From contig JAUVZY010000015.1 in the NCBI GenBank assembly GCA_030602315.1, forward strand, positions 1 through 64,000: a stretch of 64,000 nucleotides of DNA, in the 5' to 3' direction. The DNA is from Pseudomonadaceae bacterium. GTDB taxonomy: Bacteria; Pseudomonadota; Gammaproteobacteria; Pseudomonadales; Pseudomonadaceae. Below the pieces are notes generated by a model. The model did no database searches. It had not been told where the DNA came from and saw only the letters and a program-made list of their open reading frames with translations. Every line of letters starts with the position of its first letter. The stretch's first letter is position 1. Below are positions 27,087 to 38,813 of this stretch, in pieces. Made by a program: the position numbers and the translations under genes.

Positions 27087-27877
27087 AACAGTACCTCGAC
27101 CTGATGCGCCACGTGCGCGAGCACGGCACCTTCAAGAGCGACCGCACCGGCACCGGCACCTACAGCGTGTTCGGCTACCAGATGCGCTTCGACCTGGCCG
27201 ACGGCTTTCCCTTGGTCACCACCAAGAAGTGCCACGTCAAATCCATCATCCACGAGCTGCTGTGGTTCCTGAAGGGCGAGACCAACATCCGCTACCTGAA
27301 GGAAAACGGCGTCTCGATCTGGGACGAGTGGGCCGACGAAAACGGCGAGCTGGGCCCGGTGTATGGCTACCAGTGGCGCAGCTGGCCGGCGCCCAACGGC
27401 GAGTCGATCGACCAGATCGCCAAGCTGATCGAGATGATCCGCAAGAACCCGGATTCGCGCCGGCTGATCGTCTCGGCGTGGAACCCGGCGCTGGTCGACC
27501 AGATGGCCCTGCCGCCGTGCCATGCGCTGTTCCAGTTCTACGTCGCCGACGGCAGGCTGTCCTGCCAGCTCTACCAGCGCTCGGCGGACATCTTCCTCGG
27601 CGTGCCGTTCAACATCGCCAGCTACGCCCTGCTGACCATGATGGTGGCGCAGGTCTGCGACCTTGCGCCCGGCGAGTTCATCTGGACCGGCGGCGACTGC
27701 CACCTCTACGCCAACCACCTGGAGCAGACCGACCTGCAGCTGTCGCGCGAGCCGCTGCCGCTGCCGAGCATGCGCCTGAATCCCGCGGTGAAGGATCTCT
27801 TTGCCTTCCGCTTCGAGGACTTCACGCTGGAGAACTACCAGGCCCACCCGCATATCAAGGCGCCGGTGGCGGTCTGA
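27083..27877 (+). CDS. thyA: Thymidylate synthase
   Basis: A 264-residue cytosolic enzyme, exactly the length of E. coli ThyA. It methylates dUMP to dTMP with methylenetetrahydrofolate. The nucleophile is Cys146 in [16 protein letters not shown]; the dUMP phosphate-binding arginines lie in KSDRTGTG and [12 protein letters not shown], and the [20 protein letters not shown] motif is complete. The start overlaps the lgt stop. folA, whose product recycles the dihydrofolate made by this reaction, lies about 4.9 kb downstream. Confidence 0.98.
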   Translation: MKQYLDLMRHVREHGTFKSDRTGTGTYSVFGYQMRFDLADGFPLVTTKKCHVKSIIHELLWFLKGETNIRYLKENGVSIWDEWADENGELGPVYGYQWRSWPAPNGESIDQIAKLIEMIRKNPDSRRLIVSAWNPALVDQMALPPCHALFQFYVADGRLSCQLYQRSADIFLGVPFNIASYALLTMMVAQVCDLAPGEFIWTGGDCHLYANHLEQTDLQLSREPLPLPSMRLNPAVKDLFAFRFEDFTLENYQAHPHIKAPVAV

Positions 27878-27894
27878 CCGGCAGGAGAATCGAC

Positions 27895-28956
27895 ATGCGG
27901 AGCCTGCTGCTGGCGTTGTTGTGCCTGTTGCTGGCAGCGCCGCTCAAGGCCGGCGAGCCGCCGCTGCCGGTGTTGCGCGTGGGGCTGGCCGAGGTGCCGC
28001 CGTTCGTCATGCGTGGCGAGGAGGGCGGCTGGCGCGGCATCAGCGTCGAGCTGTGGGAGCAGGTCGCCGAACTGGCCGGGCTGCGTTTTCAATACCAGCC
28101 GATGACCTTCGAGGAGCTGCTGCCGGCGCTGGAGCAGGGGCGCCTGGACGTGGCGGTCGGCGCGCTGACCATGACCGCCGAGCGCGAGCGCACCGTGGAC
28201 TTCAGCCATCCCTACTACCACACCGGCCTGGCCATCGCCGTGTCGCGCGATTCGAGCCTGTGGGGCGCGCTGCGCTCGTTGTTCAGCTGGCAGTTCCTCA
28301 GCCTGGTGCTGGGCCTGGCGGCGATCCTGCTCACCGTCGGCACGGTGTTCTGGTTCTTCGAGCGCAAGCACAACCGCGCGCAATTTGGCGAGACGCCGGC
28401 CGAGGGGCTGGGCAACGGCTTCTGGCTGGCGGCGGTGACCATGACCACCGTCGGTTACGGCGACAAGGCGCCGGTGACCCTCGGCGGGCGGCTGGTGGCG
28501 CTGATCTGGATGTTCTCGGCGCTGGTGATGGTGTCCACCTTCACCGCCGCCATCACCAGCACCCTGACCGTCGGCAGCCTGCGCAGCGACATCCAGGGGC
28601 CGAACGACCTGCGCGGCGCGCGTTTGGCCAGCGTGCCGCACACCGCCAGCGCCAGTTATCTCGAGCACCTGCGGATCAGGCCGAACCATTACCCCGACCT
28701 GCTCAGCGCCATGCGCGCCGTGCAGGCGGGCGAGGTGGATGCGCTGGTCTACGACCGGCCGCTTCTGCTGTACCGCAATGCCGAGCTGCCGAACGGCGGA
28801 CTGACCATTCTGCCCGGCACCTTCGAGAACCAGTCCTACGCCTTTGCCGTGTCCAGCGAGAGCCCCTATCGTGAACTGATCAGCCGCCAGCTGCTGCGGG
28901 TGATCGGCAGCCCGCACTGGCAGGCGCTGCTCGACGGTTACCTGGGCGAGCGCTGA
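27895..28956 (+). CDS. Glutamate-receptor-like (GluR0-type) ligand-gated potassium channel
   Basis: A 353-residue protein that combines a split periplasmic ligand-binding domain with a pore. Order: signal peptide (about 1-19); binding lobe S1 (VLRVGLAEVPPFVMRGEEGG to about 120, including LDVAVGALTMTAERERTVDF); membrane helix M1 (about 137-162); pore loop with the potassium-channel selectivity filter TVGYG at 185-189 followed by D190; helix M2 (about 200-228); and lobe S2 to the end. This is the topology of cyanobacterial GluR0. The RBS AGGAG (27883-27887) gives start 27895. Ligand and physiological role are unknown. It may be co-transcribed with thyA (17-bp gap). Confidence 0.85.
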   Translation: MRSLLLALLCLLLAAPLKAGEPPLPVLRVGLAEVPPFVMRGEEGGWRGISVELWEQVAELAGLRFQYQPMTFEELLPALEQGRLDVAVGALTMTAERERTVDFSHPYYHTGLAIAVSRDSSLWGALRSLFSWQFLSLVLGLAAILLTVGTVFWFFERKHNRAQFGETPAEGLGNGFWLAAVTMTTVGYGDKAPVTLGGRLVALIWMFSALVMVSTFTAAITSTLTVGSLRSDIQGPNDLRGARLASVPHTASASYLEHLRIRPNHYPDLLSAMRAVQAGEVDALVYDRPLLLYRNAELPNGGLTILPGTFENQSYAFAVSSESPYRELISRQLLRVIGSPHWQALLDGYLGER

Positions 28957-29031
28957 CCGCTGTCATCGAATCGTCATGTGATTGCCACCTGGCGGCGCTA
29001 GACTCGGTCGGTTGTCGAACAGGAGTGTGGT

Positions 29032-29805
29032 ATGCGCAGGGTGGTGTTCAATCAGAAGGGCGGTGTCGGCAAATCCAGCGTGGCGTGCAATCTGGCCGCG
29101 GTGAGTGCCGCCCAGGGCTACCGAACGTTGCTGCTCGATCTGGATGCCCAGGGCAACTGCACCCACTACCTCACCGGGCTGACCGGCGCGGCCGTGCCGC
29201 TGGGCATCGCCGACTTCTTCCGGCAGGTGCTCGCCGGTGGGCTGGCAGCCAAGAAGGCGCGCCCGCCGGTGATCGCCACCGCATTCGACAACCTCGAGCT
29301 GATCACTGGCACGCCCGACCTGGCCGAACTGCAGCCCAAGCTCGAGGCCAAGTTCAAGATCGGCAAGTTGCGCAAGCTGCTCGAGACCCTCTCCGACGAC
29401 TACGAGCGGATCTATGTGGATACGCCGCCGGCTTTGAACTTCTACACCCTGTCGGCGCTGATCGCCGCTGACCGCTGCCTGATTCCCTTCGACTGCGACA
29501 CCTTCGCCCGGCAGGCGCTGTACGGCCTGCTCGCCGAGATCGAGGAGCTGCGTGAGGACCATAACGAGCACTTGGAAGTCGAGGGCATCGTGGTCAACCA
29601 GTTCCAGCCGCGGGCGGCGCTGCCGCAGCAGATGCTCGACGAGCTCATCGCCGAAGGACTGCCGGTGTTGCCGGTGTACCTGAGCAGCTCGGTGAAAATG
29701 CGCGAATCCCACCACGCATGCCGCCCGCTGATTCACCTCGATCCGGGGCACAAGCTCACCCGCCAGTTCGTCGAACTGCACGACTACCTCGAAGCGCGGG
29801 CCTGA
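29032..29805 (+). CDS. ParA-family ATPase
   Basis: A 257-residue P-loop ATPase of the ParA/MinD/Soj family. It has the deviant Walker A motif KGGVGKSS at residues 9-16, the A' motif TLLLDLDAQGNCTHYL, and Walker B around RIYVDTPPALNFYTL. No ParB gene or parS-like repeat is next to it, so it is an orphan. It differs from the chromosomal Soj located near oriC and may position another cargo. A good AGGAG site precedes the ATG. It converges on the GTPase gene, 9 bp away. Confidence 0.88.
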   Translation: MRRVVFNQKGGVGKSSVACNLAAVSAAQGYRTLLLDLDAQGNCTHYLTGLTGAAVPLGIADFFRQVLAGGLAAKKARPPVIATAFDNLELITGTPDLAELQPKLEAKFKIGKLRKLLETLSDDYERIYVDTPPALNFYTLSALIAADRCLIPFDCDTFARQALYGLLAEIEELREDHNEHLEVEGIVVNQFQPRAALPQQMLDELIAEGLPVLPVYLSSSVKMRESHHACRPLIHLDPGHKLTRQFVELHDYLEARA

Positions 29806-29814
29806 GCCGTCGCG

Positions 29815-31182
29815 TTACGCCTCCGGTGGGCTGGTCAGCGCTGCCAGCAGGCTGGTGAGCGCCGCCGCGCGCTGGGCATCGTCCGGCCGGGCGCCGGGAT
29901 TGAGGGTCGACCATTGCGGATGTGCGCGTGCCTGCTTCAGCGGCGCCGGCAGGTCGCCCTCGCGCCAGTGCCGGTCCTGCGGCGTCTGTAGCGCGATGGC
30001 CTGCTGCGCGGCGTGGCCGCGGGCGGCCAGGGCGGCGAGCAGCTGGCGCTGACGCAGGGCCAGCAGGCGCAGTACCGCGTCATCCACGGTCAGCTCGCGC
30101 TGCCCCTTGAGCTTGCCCAGCAGGCGGCTGCCATAGTGCCGGGCGGTCTGCGCGCCGCCGCCGGCCAGTGCGCCGGCCAGCGCGGCCATGCCCAGGGTAA
30201 GTCCGCCGACCAAGAGATCCACTCCGGCGCCGGCGGCGGCACCGGCGGCCATGCCGCTGCCGACGCGCACGCCGAGCTGGCGCAGGGTTTCGGGGTTGAA
30301 CAGGTCATCGCCCCAGCGCCCATCGAGCAGCGGCAGTTCGCCGGCTTCGGCATCGCCCCGCTGGAAGGCGAACAGCTGCAGCAGCGCCTCGACGCACTGC
30401 TGTTCGCGCTGACGCACGCGCTGGTGCAGCGCGGCGATGGCGCGCTGCTCCTCGGCCGGCGGGACGATCTGGCGGCAGGCGGCGACGTCCAGCAGCAGCT
30501 CGGCTACCAGTCGGGCGCCGGCCTGATGGCGCGCCGCCGCCTGCGCCTGGTGGTCGGCGATCAAGGCTTCCAGCTGCGGGCGGGCGCGCTCGAGCAGCAG
30601 CGCCAGGCTCTGGTACAGGCGGTGTTCGCCGTCGGCCGGTGGCGCCACGCTGTCGAAGCGCACCAGCGCGTGCAGGCCGAGGCGCGCCAGGGCCTCGCGC
30701 CACTGCTCTTCGCGGTTGCCGGGCGTGGCGACGAAATTGAGCACCGGCAGCAGCGGGCGTCCGCACAGCGCCAGCACCGCCAGCTCGTCGCGGTACTTGG
30801 CCAGCACCGGCTCGCGGGCGTCGATGACATACAGGCCGGCGTCGGAGCCGATGAGCTGGCGGAGCACCTTGGCCTCCTGCTCGAAACGCTGGCGCGCCTC
30901 GGGCGCGTCGAGAAAGCGCTCGATGCGCGCCGGACCGTCGAGGCGCTCGCCGGGCCGGTCCAGGCGTTCGAGGTAATCGAACAGGGCGATGGCATCTTCC
31001 AGTCCCGGGGTATCCCACAGCTCCAGCACCGGCACGCCCTGCGCCGACAGCCGCGCGCCCTCCACATGGCGGGTGGTGCCGGGACGATGGGACACCTCGC
31101 CGAAGCCGGCGTCACGGGTCAGCGTGCGCAGCAGGGAGGTCTTGCCGACGTTGGTGTGGCCGACCACGGCGAGGCTAAGCAT
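29815..31182 (-). CDS. GTPase with DUF3482-type C-terminal region
   Basis: A 455-residue protein with an N-terminal Era/EngA-like GTPase domain: G1 is GHTNVGKTS at residues 8-16, G2 is in HRPGTTRHVEG, G3 is DTPGLEDAIALFDYL. The C-terminal half, with a Gly/Ala-rich hydrophobic hairpin (GAGVDLLVGGLTLGMAALAG), matches the DUF3482 region and may insert into the membrane. Start at 31182 places the G1 motif normally and overlaps the end of the upstream DUF2868 gene by 8 bp, so the two are coupled. The pair is conserved in Pseudomonas; the process served is not established. Confidence 0.82.
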   Translation of the reverse strand: MLSLAVVGHTNVGKTSLLRTLTRDAGFGEVSHRPGTTRHVEGARLSAQGVPVLELWDTPGLEDAIALFDYLERLDRPGERLDGPARIERFLDAPEARQRFEQEAKVLRQLIGSDAGLYVIDAREPVLAKYRDELAVLALCGRPLLPVLNFVATPGNREEQWREALARLGLHALVRFDSVAPPADGEHRLYQSLALLLERARPQLEALIADHQAQAAARHQAGARLVAELLLDVAACRQIVPPAEEQRAIAALHQRVRQREQQCVEALLQLFAFQRGDAEAGELPLLDGRWGDDLFNPETLRQLGVRVGSGMAAGAAAGAGVDLLVGGLTLGMAALAGALAGGGAQTARHYGSRLLGKLKGQRELTVDDAVLRLLALRQRQLLAALAARGHAAQQAIALQTPQDRHWREGDLPAPLKQARAHPQWSTLNPGARPDDAQRAAALTSLLAALTSPPEA

Positions 31183-32557
31183 GGCCGTGCTCCAGCCAGT
31201 CCAGCGGCGCCGCGCCCGCCTCCGCCAGGCCGAGCGCGGCCACGGCGTCGCGCCAGTCGGCCAGGCGCGCGGCATCCAGCGGCTGCTCGGGCAGCCCGGG
31301 CAGCAGCCACAGGCGGGTCTGCCCGGCGCTGCGCGCCAGTTCGCCGATCAGCGCGAGGGTGCCGCGATCGGGCGAGCGCAGCGGTTCGCAGGCGATCAGC
31401 AGGCGCGCCGCCGGCGCCCGGCCAAGCTGCTCGAGCGTCTGGCGACGCTGGGCGCGGTCGTCGAGGATGCCGGCGTCGGCTATGCCAGGCGGCAGCACCG
31501 GCGGCCAGCTTCGGCGGTCGTCCAGTTCGATGGCCACCAGCACGGCGGCACCCGCCTCGGTGGCCACCGCCGCGGGCCGTTCGGTCGGCGGGCGCGGCGG
31601 CGCCGGATCGCTGATGCCCAGACGTTCGCTGGATGGACACAGGCGCTCGGCCAGCAGGCGGTAGGCGGGCAGGCTGGTATCCAGCTGCAGACGGGCGCGG
31701 CCGCGTTGCCAGCGCCAGGCGCAGAAGATCGTCAGCAGCAGGCGCGGCAGCAGGCCGTAGACCAGGGTGACGCCGAGCAGCCACTGCGCCCAGACCTGGC
31801 GCAGCGGCTCGGGGTCGGCGCCGAGCTGGCCGCTGGCGGCGATCTGCGCGGCGCTGGGCACGGAGAAGCCGAGCAGGCCGGGCAAGCGGCCGAGGCCGTG
31901 GGTCAGGGCGACGAAGGCCGGCTCGCCGAGCAGGGTGGTCTCCCAGACGAAGCCATAGCGGCGGGTGGCGAGCAGCAGGGTCAGCAGCAGCAGCGCGCTG
32001 GCCATGGCCGCCAGCCACAGCGCATGCACGCCAAGGCCGAGCAGCCAGCGGGCCAGGCGTTGCTGGCGCAACAGCACGAGCAGGGCCGGCGCCAGCTGTG
32101 CGGCGTGACCGTCGCGCGCCAGGCGCACGCTGCTCCACAGCCACAGGCGGCCGAGAGCGCCGGCGCTGCCGCCGGCCAGCACCAGGCTGAGCAGCCAGCC
32201 CGCCAGGCTCAGCAGGTTGAGCCCGAGCAGGCTGCCCAGCGCCCAGAACACGTTGACCGGCTGGCGGCCGTCGCCCAGCGCGGCGAAGGCCAGCCCGGCA
32301 CCGGCGAAGAGCGCCGCGATGCCCAGCAGCAGCGCCGCCAGCTGCGCCCCCTGGCGCCAGTGACGCAGGCCCTCGAGCAGACCGTCGCGGCGGGCCAGCC
32401 ACAGCGCGCGAGTCTCCAGGCGGGCGGCCAGAGCGCCACCCGCGGCGCGGGCCTGGCGATTGGCTTCTTCGTCATCCAGCGGGCCGGCCTGCGCCTCGCG
32501 CAGGCGCAGGGTCTCGCAGAGCCAGAGGCGGTCGAAGGGAGAAACGGTCGGAAACAC
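31175..32557 (-). CDS. DUF2868 membrane protein
   Basis: A 460-residue protein beginning SPFDRLWLCETLRLREAQAG, typical of the DUF2868 family. It contains four or more hydrophobic helices between about residues 70 and 290 (for example GAQLAALLLGIAALFAGAGL and LGLNLLSLAGWLLSLVLAGG) and a soluble C-terminal domain resembling a degenerate nucleotide-binding fold. It starts with GTG at 32557. It overlaps the downstream GTPase gene and probably forms a membrane complex with it. No experimentally defined function is known to me. Confidence 0.78.
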   Translation of the reverse strand: MFPTVSPFDRLWLCETLRLREAQAGPLDDEEANRQARAAGGALAARLETRALWLARRDGLLEGLRHWRQGAQLAALLLGIAALFAGAGLAFAALGDGRQPVNVFWALGSLLGLNLLSLAGWLLSLVLAGGSAGALGRLWLWSSVRLARDGHAAQLAPALLVLLRQQRLARWLLGLGVHALWLAAMASALLLLTLLLATRRYGFVWETTLLGEPAFVALTHGLGRLPGLLGFSVPSAAQIAASGQLGADPEPLRQVWAQWLLGVTLVYGLLPRLLLTIFCAWRWQRGRARLQLDTSLPAYRLLAERLCPSSERLGISDPAPPRPPTERPAAVATEAGAAVLVAIELDDRRSWPPVLPPGIADAGILDDRAQRRQTLEQLGRAPAARLLIACEPLRSPDRGTLALIGELARSAGQTRLWLLPGLPEQPLDAARLADWRDAVAALGLAEAGAAPLDWLEHGHA

Positions 32558-32607
32558 GCGAGCGCTCGATCCTGATCACGGGGCGCTGCCCCTTTGCCTT
32601 AGCCTAA

Positions 32608-34958
<2,351 letters not shown>

Positions 34959-35037
34959 CCTGACGTTGGCGCGCCAGATAATGACCACAATTGGCCATCA
35001 CCGCAACGCGCGCCATCTTTCGCTCATATCGCCGGCG

Positions 35038-35529
35038 TTAGCCGCGAAACTGCAGCGTTGGCTGCCATTGGCCATCCGCTAGCTCGAGCACCTGCACGGT
35101 CAGGCCCGCCGGGCAAAGCTCCAGCTGCGCCAGGGCGATCGGCAGCTTGAAACGCTGCCGGCCGGCACTGCCGGGGTTGATGTAGAGCACCCCGTCGCGT
35201 TGGCTCAGGGACGGTCGGTGGGAGTGGCCGCTGATGACCACGGCGATGCCGGCCGCCGCCGGGTCGAGCGTCAGGTCCTTGAGGTCGTGGATCAGCAGCA
35301 GGCGGCGGCCGTGCAGCGTCATGTCCCGCGTGACGGGCAACGATTCGGCCCAGGCGCCGTGGTCGTTGTTGCCGCGGACGGCCTCGACCGGCGCCAGCGC
35401 GGCGAGCTGCGCGAGGATCGCCGCATCGCCGATGTCGCCGGCGTGCAGGATGCGCTGGCAACCGTGCAGGGCTTCGAGCGCCTGCGGGCGCAGCAGGCCG
35501 TGGGTGTCGGAAATCAGGCCGAGCTTCAT
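35038..35529 (-). CDS. YfcE/MJ0936-type metallophosphoesterase
   Basis: A 163-residue calcineurin-like phosphoesterase of the small YfcE/MJ0936 family. The metal ligands lie in LGLISDTHGLLR (Asp8, His10), ILHAGDIGD, VRGNNDHG and VISGHSHRPS; all five blocks are present. Relatives hydrolyse phosphodiesters in vitro, and the biological substrate is unknown. The gene is preceded by the terminator of ilvD and is likely transcribed separately. Confidence 0.9.
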   Translation of the reverse strand: MKLGLISDTHGLLRPQALEALHGCQRILHAGDIGDAAILAQLAALAPVEAVRGNNDHGAWAESLPVTRDMTLHGRRLLLIHDLKDLTLDPAAAGIAVVISGHSHRPSLSQRDGVLYINPGSAGRQRFKLPIALAQLELCPAGLTVQVLELADGQWQPTLQFRG

Positions 35530-35550
35530 TGCCGCCTCCGCAAAAACGCG

Positions 35551-35573
35551 AAAGCCCGGCAGGGCCGGGCTTT
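35551..35573 (-). terminator. Terminator of ilvD
   Basis: A 10-bp perfect stem AAAGCCCGGC / GCCGGGCTTT with a 3-nt loop, 20 bp after the ilvD stop on the minus strand. Confidence 0.8.
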
Positions 35574-35592
35574 CGTTGGACCGCCGGGGCGA

Positions 35593-37431
35593 TCAGTCGT
35601 CCAGCAGTGCCTTGTTGCGCACCGCGCCCTTGTCGGCGCTGGTGGCCAGCAGGGCGTAGGCCTTGAGGGCGGTGGACACCTTGCGCGCGCGCGGGGCGGC
35701 CGGCTTCCAGCCCTTGTGGTCCTGGTGCAGGCGGCGGGCGTGCAGGGTGTGCTCGTCGACCAAGAGGTTGATCGAGCGGTTGGGGATGTCGATCAGGATG
35801 CGATCGCCGTTCTCCACCAGGCCGATGGCGCCGCCGGCCGCGGCTTCCGGCGAGACGTGGCCGATCGACAGACCCGAGGTGCCGCCGGAGAAGCGGCCGT
35901 CGGTGAGCAGGGCGCACTGCTTGCCCAGGCCCTTGGACTTCAGGTAGCTGGTCGGGTAGAGCATTTCCTGCATGCCCGGGCCGCCTTTCGGGCCTTCGTA
36001 GCGGATCACCACGATCTCGCCGGGCTTCACCTCGTCGGCGAGGATGCCCTTGACCGCGGCGTCCTGGCTTTCGTAGATGCGCGCCACGCCTTCGAACACG
36101 TGGATCGACTCATCCACGCCGGCGGTCTTCACCACGCAGCCGTCCAGGGCGATGTTGCCGTAGAGCACGGCCAGGCCGCCTTCGGCGGAGTAGGCGTGCT
36201 CCACGTCGCGGATGCAGCCTTCGGCGCGGTCGGTGTCCAGGCTCGGCCAGCGGGTCGACTGGCTGAACGCGGTCTGGGTCGGGATGCCGGCAGGGCCTGC
36301 CTTGAAGAAGGTGTGTACCGCTTCATCCTGGGTCTGGGTGATGTCCCAGTTGGCGATGCCCTCGGCCATGGTCTTGCTGTGCACGGTGGGCACGTCGGTG
36401 TGCAGCAGACCGCCGCGGGCCAGTTCGCCGAGGATCGAGAAGATGCCGCCGGCGCGGTGCACGTCTTCCATGTGGTACTTCTGGATGTTCGGCGCCACCT
36501 TGCACAGCTGCGGCACCACTCGCGAGAGGCGGTCGATGTCGCGCAGGTCGAAGGCCAGCTCGGCCTCCTGGGCGGCGGCGAGCAGGTGCAGGATGGTGTT
36601 GGTCGAGCCGCCCATGGCGATGTCCAGGGTCATGGCGTTCTCGAACGCCTTGAAGCTGGCGATGCTGCGCGGCAGGGCCGATTCGTCGCCCTCGCCGTAG
36701 TAGCGCTGGCACAGCTCGACGATCAGGCGGCCGGCGCGCAGGAACAGCTGCTCGCGGTCGGCGTGGGTGGCCAGGGTGGTGCCGTTGCCCGGCAGCGACA
36801 GGCCGAGGGCTTCGGTCAGGCAGTTCATCGAGTTGGCGGTGAACATGCCCGAGCAGCTGCCGCAGGTGGGGCAGGCGCTGCGCTCGTATTCGGCGACGGT
36901 CTCGTCCGAGCAGTTGGCATCGGCGGCGGCGACCATGGCGTCGACCAGGTCCAGGCCGTGGCTGGCCAGCTTGGTCTTGCCCGCTTCCATCGGCCCGCCG
37001 GAGACGAACACCACCGGGATGTTCAGGCGCAGCGCGGCCATCAGCATGCCGGGGGTGATCTTGTCGCAGTTGGAGATGCACACCAGCGCGTCGGCGCAGT
37101 GGGCGTTGACCATGTACTCGACCGAGTCGGCGATGATCTCGCGCGAGGGCAGCGAATAGAGCATGCCGTCATGGCCCATGGCGATGCCGTCGTCCACCGC
37201 GATGGTGTTGAATTCCTTGGCCACGCCGCCGGCCTTCTCGATCTCGCGGGCGACCAGCTGGCCGAGGTCCTTCAGGTGCACGTGGCCGGGCACGAACTGG
37301 GTGAAGGAGTTGGCGATGGCGATGATCGGCTTCTTGAAGTCCTCGTCCTTCATGCCGGTGGCGCGCCACAGGGCACGGGCGCCGGCCATGTTGCGGCCAT
37401 GGGTGGAGGTTTTCGAGCGATAGTCAGGCAT
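35593..37431 (-). CDS. ilvD: Dihydroxy-acid dehydratase
   Basis: A 612-residue iron-sulfur enzyme of valine, leucine and isoleucine biosynthesis, dehydrating dihydroxy-acids to 2-oxo-acids. Cluster-binding cysteines are expected in [20 protein letters not shown] and in the signature [20 protein letters not shown]. The start [20 protein letters not shown] and end are normal for the long (IlvD-type, about 610 residues) enzyme. It works downstream of IlvA, whose gene is about 14 kb away in this window. Confidence 0.98.
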   Translation of the reverse strand: MPDYRSKTSTHGRNMAGARALWRATGMKDEDFKKPIIAIANSFTQFVPGHVHLKDLGQLVAREIEKAGGVAKEFNTIAVDDGIAMGHDGMLYSLPSREIIADSVEYMVNAHCADALVCISNCDKITPGMLMAALRLNIPVVFVSGGPMEAGKTKLASHGLDLVDAMVAAADANCSDETVAEYERSACPTCGSCSGMFTANSMNCLTEALGLSLPGNGTTLATHADREQLFLRAGRLIVELCQRYYGEGDESALPRSIASFKAFENAMTLDIAMGGSTNTILHLLAAAQEAELAFDLRDIDRLSRVVPQLCKVAPNIQKYHMEDVHRAGGIFSILGELARGGLLHTDVPTVHSKTMAEGIANWDITQTQDEAVHTFFKAGPAGIPTQTAFSQSTRWPSLDTDRAEGCIRDVEHAYSAEGGLAVLYGNIALDGCVVKTAGVDESIHVFEGVARIYESQDAAVKGILADEVKPGEIVVIRYEGPKGGPGMQEMLYPTSYLKSKGLGKQCALLTDGRFSGGTSGLSIGHVSPEAAAGGAIGLVENGDRILIDIPNRSINLLVDEHTLHARRLHQDHKGWKPAAPRARKVSTALKAYALLATSADKGAVRNKALLDD

Positions 37432-37527
37432 GGCGGGTTCCCGGAAATCAGGCAGGTACTAAAGGAATTGAGCATAACGCGATCGACGCCGAGCGCACAG
37501 GCTGGACGGTCGGACGGGGCGGTTCGG

Positions 37528-37566
37528 GGTGGGGTGGAAAACGCCGGAGGCCGTTCCCACCCCACC
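37528..37566 (-). terminator. Hairpin downstream of rlmI
   Basis: A long imperfect inverted repeat GGTGGGGTGGAA / TTCCCACCCCACC lies immediately after the rlmI stop on the minus strand and upstream of ilvD. It is a candidate terminator without a strong T-run. Confidence 0.5.
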
Positions 37567-37573
37567 GTCGGCC

Positions 37574-38767
37574 TCAGCTCGGCAGCAGGCGGCAGGTGAT
37601 GCTCTTGATGTAGCGCGTCTCGGGGATCGCCGGGTGCACCGGGTGGTCCGGGCCCTGGGCGCCGCGTTCGAGCAGCTGCAGGTTGCGGTCCAGGTGGCGG
37701 GCGCTGCCGAGCAGGATGTTCTGCAGGTCGTCCTCGGGCAGGTGCATCGAGCAGCTGGCGCTGACCAGGATGCCGTCCTTGTTCAACAGGCGCATGGCCT
37801 GTTCATTGAGGCGGCGGTAGGCGGCCTCGCCGTTTTTCAGGTCCTTCTTGCGCTTGATGAACGCCGGCGGGTCGGCGATGACCACGTCGAAGCGCTCCTC
37901 GGCCGCCTTCAGCTCGCGGATCGCCTCGAACACGTCGCCCTCGACGGTAATGAGTTTCTCCTCGAGGCCATTGAGCCCGGCGTTGCGCTCGACGCCATCG
38001 AGTGCCAGCGCCGAGGCGTCCACGCACATCACCTCGCTGGCGCCGAAGGCCGCGGCCTGCACGCCCCAGCCGCCGACGTAGCTGAACAGGTCCAGCACGC
38101 GCTTGCCCTTCACGTAGGGCGCCAGGCGCGCGCGGTTCATGCGGTGGTCGTAGAACCAGCCGGTCTTCTGTCCGGCCAGCACCGGCACCTCGAACTTCAC
38201 CCCGTTCTCTTCCAGTGCCACCCACTCGGGCACCACGCCGAAGGCGGTGTCCACGTAGCGTTCCAGGCCCTCGGCGTCACGCGCGCTGGAATCGTTCTTC
38301 CACAGCACGCCGCGCGGCTTGAGCACCTGCACCAGGGCGGCGAGCACGTCCTCCCGGTGGCGCTCCATGGTGGCCGAGGCCAGCTGCACCACGAGGATGT
38401 CGAAGAAGCGGTCCACCACCAGGCCCGGCAAGAAGTCCGAGTCGCCGTAGATCAGGCGGTAGCAGGGCGCCTCGAACAGCCGCTCACGCAGGCTCAGGGC
38501 GACGTTGATGCGATGCACCAGGAGCGACTTGTCCAGCGGATGCTTGAGGTCGCGCGACAGCAGGCGGGCGCAGATCAGGTTGTTGGGCGAGACGCCGACG
38601 ATGCCCAGCGGCTTGCCGCCGGCCGCCTCGAGGATCGCCTGATCGCCTGGCTGGAAGGCGTTCAGCGGTGTGGCGACGACGTCCACCTCGTTGCTGTAGA
38701 CCCACAGGTGGCCGGCGCGCAGGCGGCGGTCGGCGTTGGCTTTGAGGCGCAGGCTGGGCAGGGACAT
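37574..38767 (-). CDS. rlmI: 23S rRNA (cytosine-C5) methyltransferase RlmI-like
   Basis: A 397-residue SAM-dependent methyltransferase. An N-terminal PUA domain (about 1-80, LRAGHLWVYSNEVD), a central EEHEE subdomain, then the Rossmann methyltransferase: VLDLFSYVGGWGVQAAAFGA for SAM binding and VVIADPPAFIKRKKDLKNGE with the catalytic region. The Cys in SASCSMHLPEDD is the expected nucleophile region of 5-methylcytosine enzymes. It fits the COG1092 family (RlmI, m5C1962). ATG at 38767 follows a GGAG-like site; five extra upstream codons are rejected. Confidence 0.92.
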   Translation of the reverse strand: MSLPSLRLKANADRRLRAGHLWVYSNEVDVVATPLNAFQPGDQAILEAAGGKPLGIVGVSPNNLICARLLSRDLKHPLDKSLLVHRINVALSLRERLFEAPCYRLIYGDSDFLPGLVVDRFFDILVVQLASATMERHREDVLAALVQVLKPRGVLWKNDSSARDAEGLERYVDTAFGVVPEWVALEENGVKFEVPVLAGQKTGWFYDHRMNRARLAPYVKGKRVLDLFSYVGGWGVQAAAFGASEVMCVDASALALDGVERNAGLNGLEEKLITVEGDVFEAIRELKAAEERFDVVIADPPAFIKRKKDLKNGEAAYRRLNEQAMRLLNKDGILVSASCSMHLPEDDLQNILLGSARHLDRNLQLLERGAQGPDHPVHPAIPETRYIKSITCRLLPS

Positions 38768-38813
38768 GGGCGGCTCCGGCAATTGGGCCGCCGATTATAC
38801 GGGCAGCGCCGGC

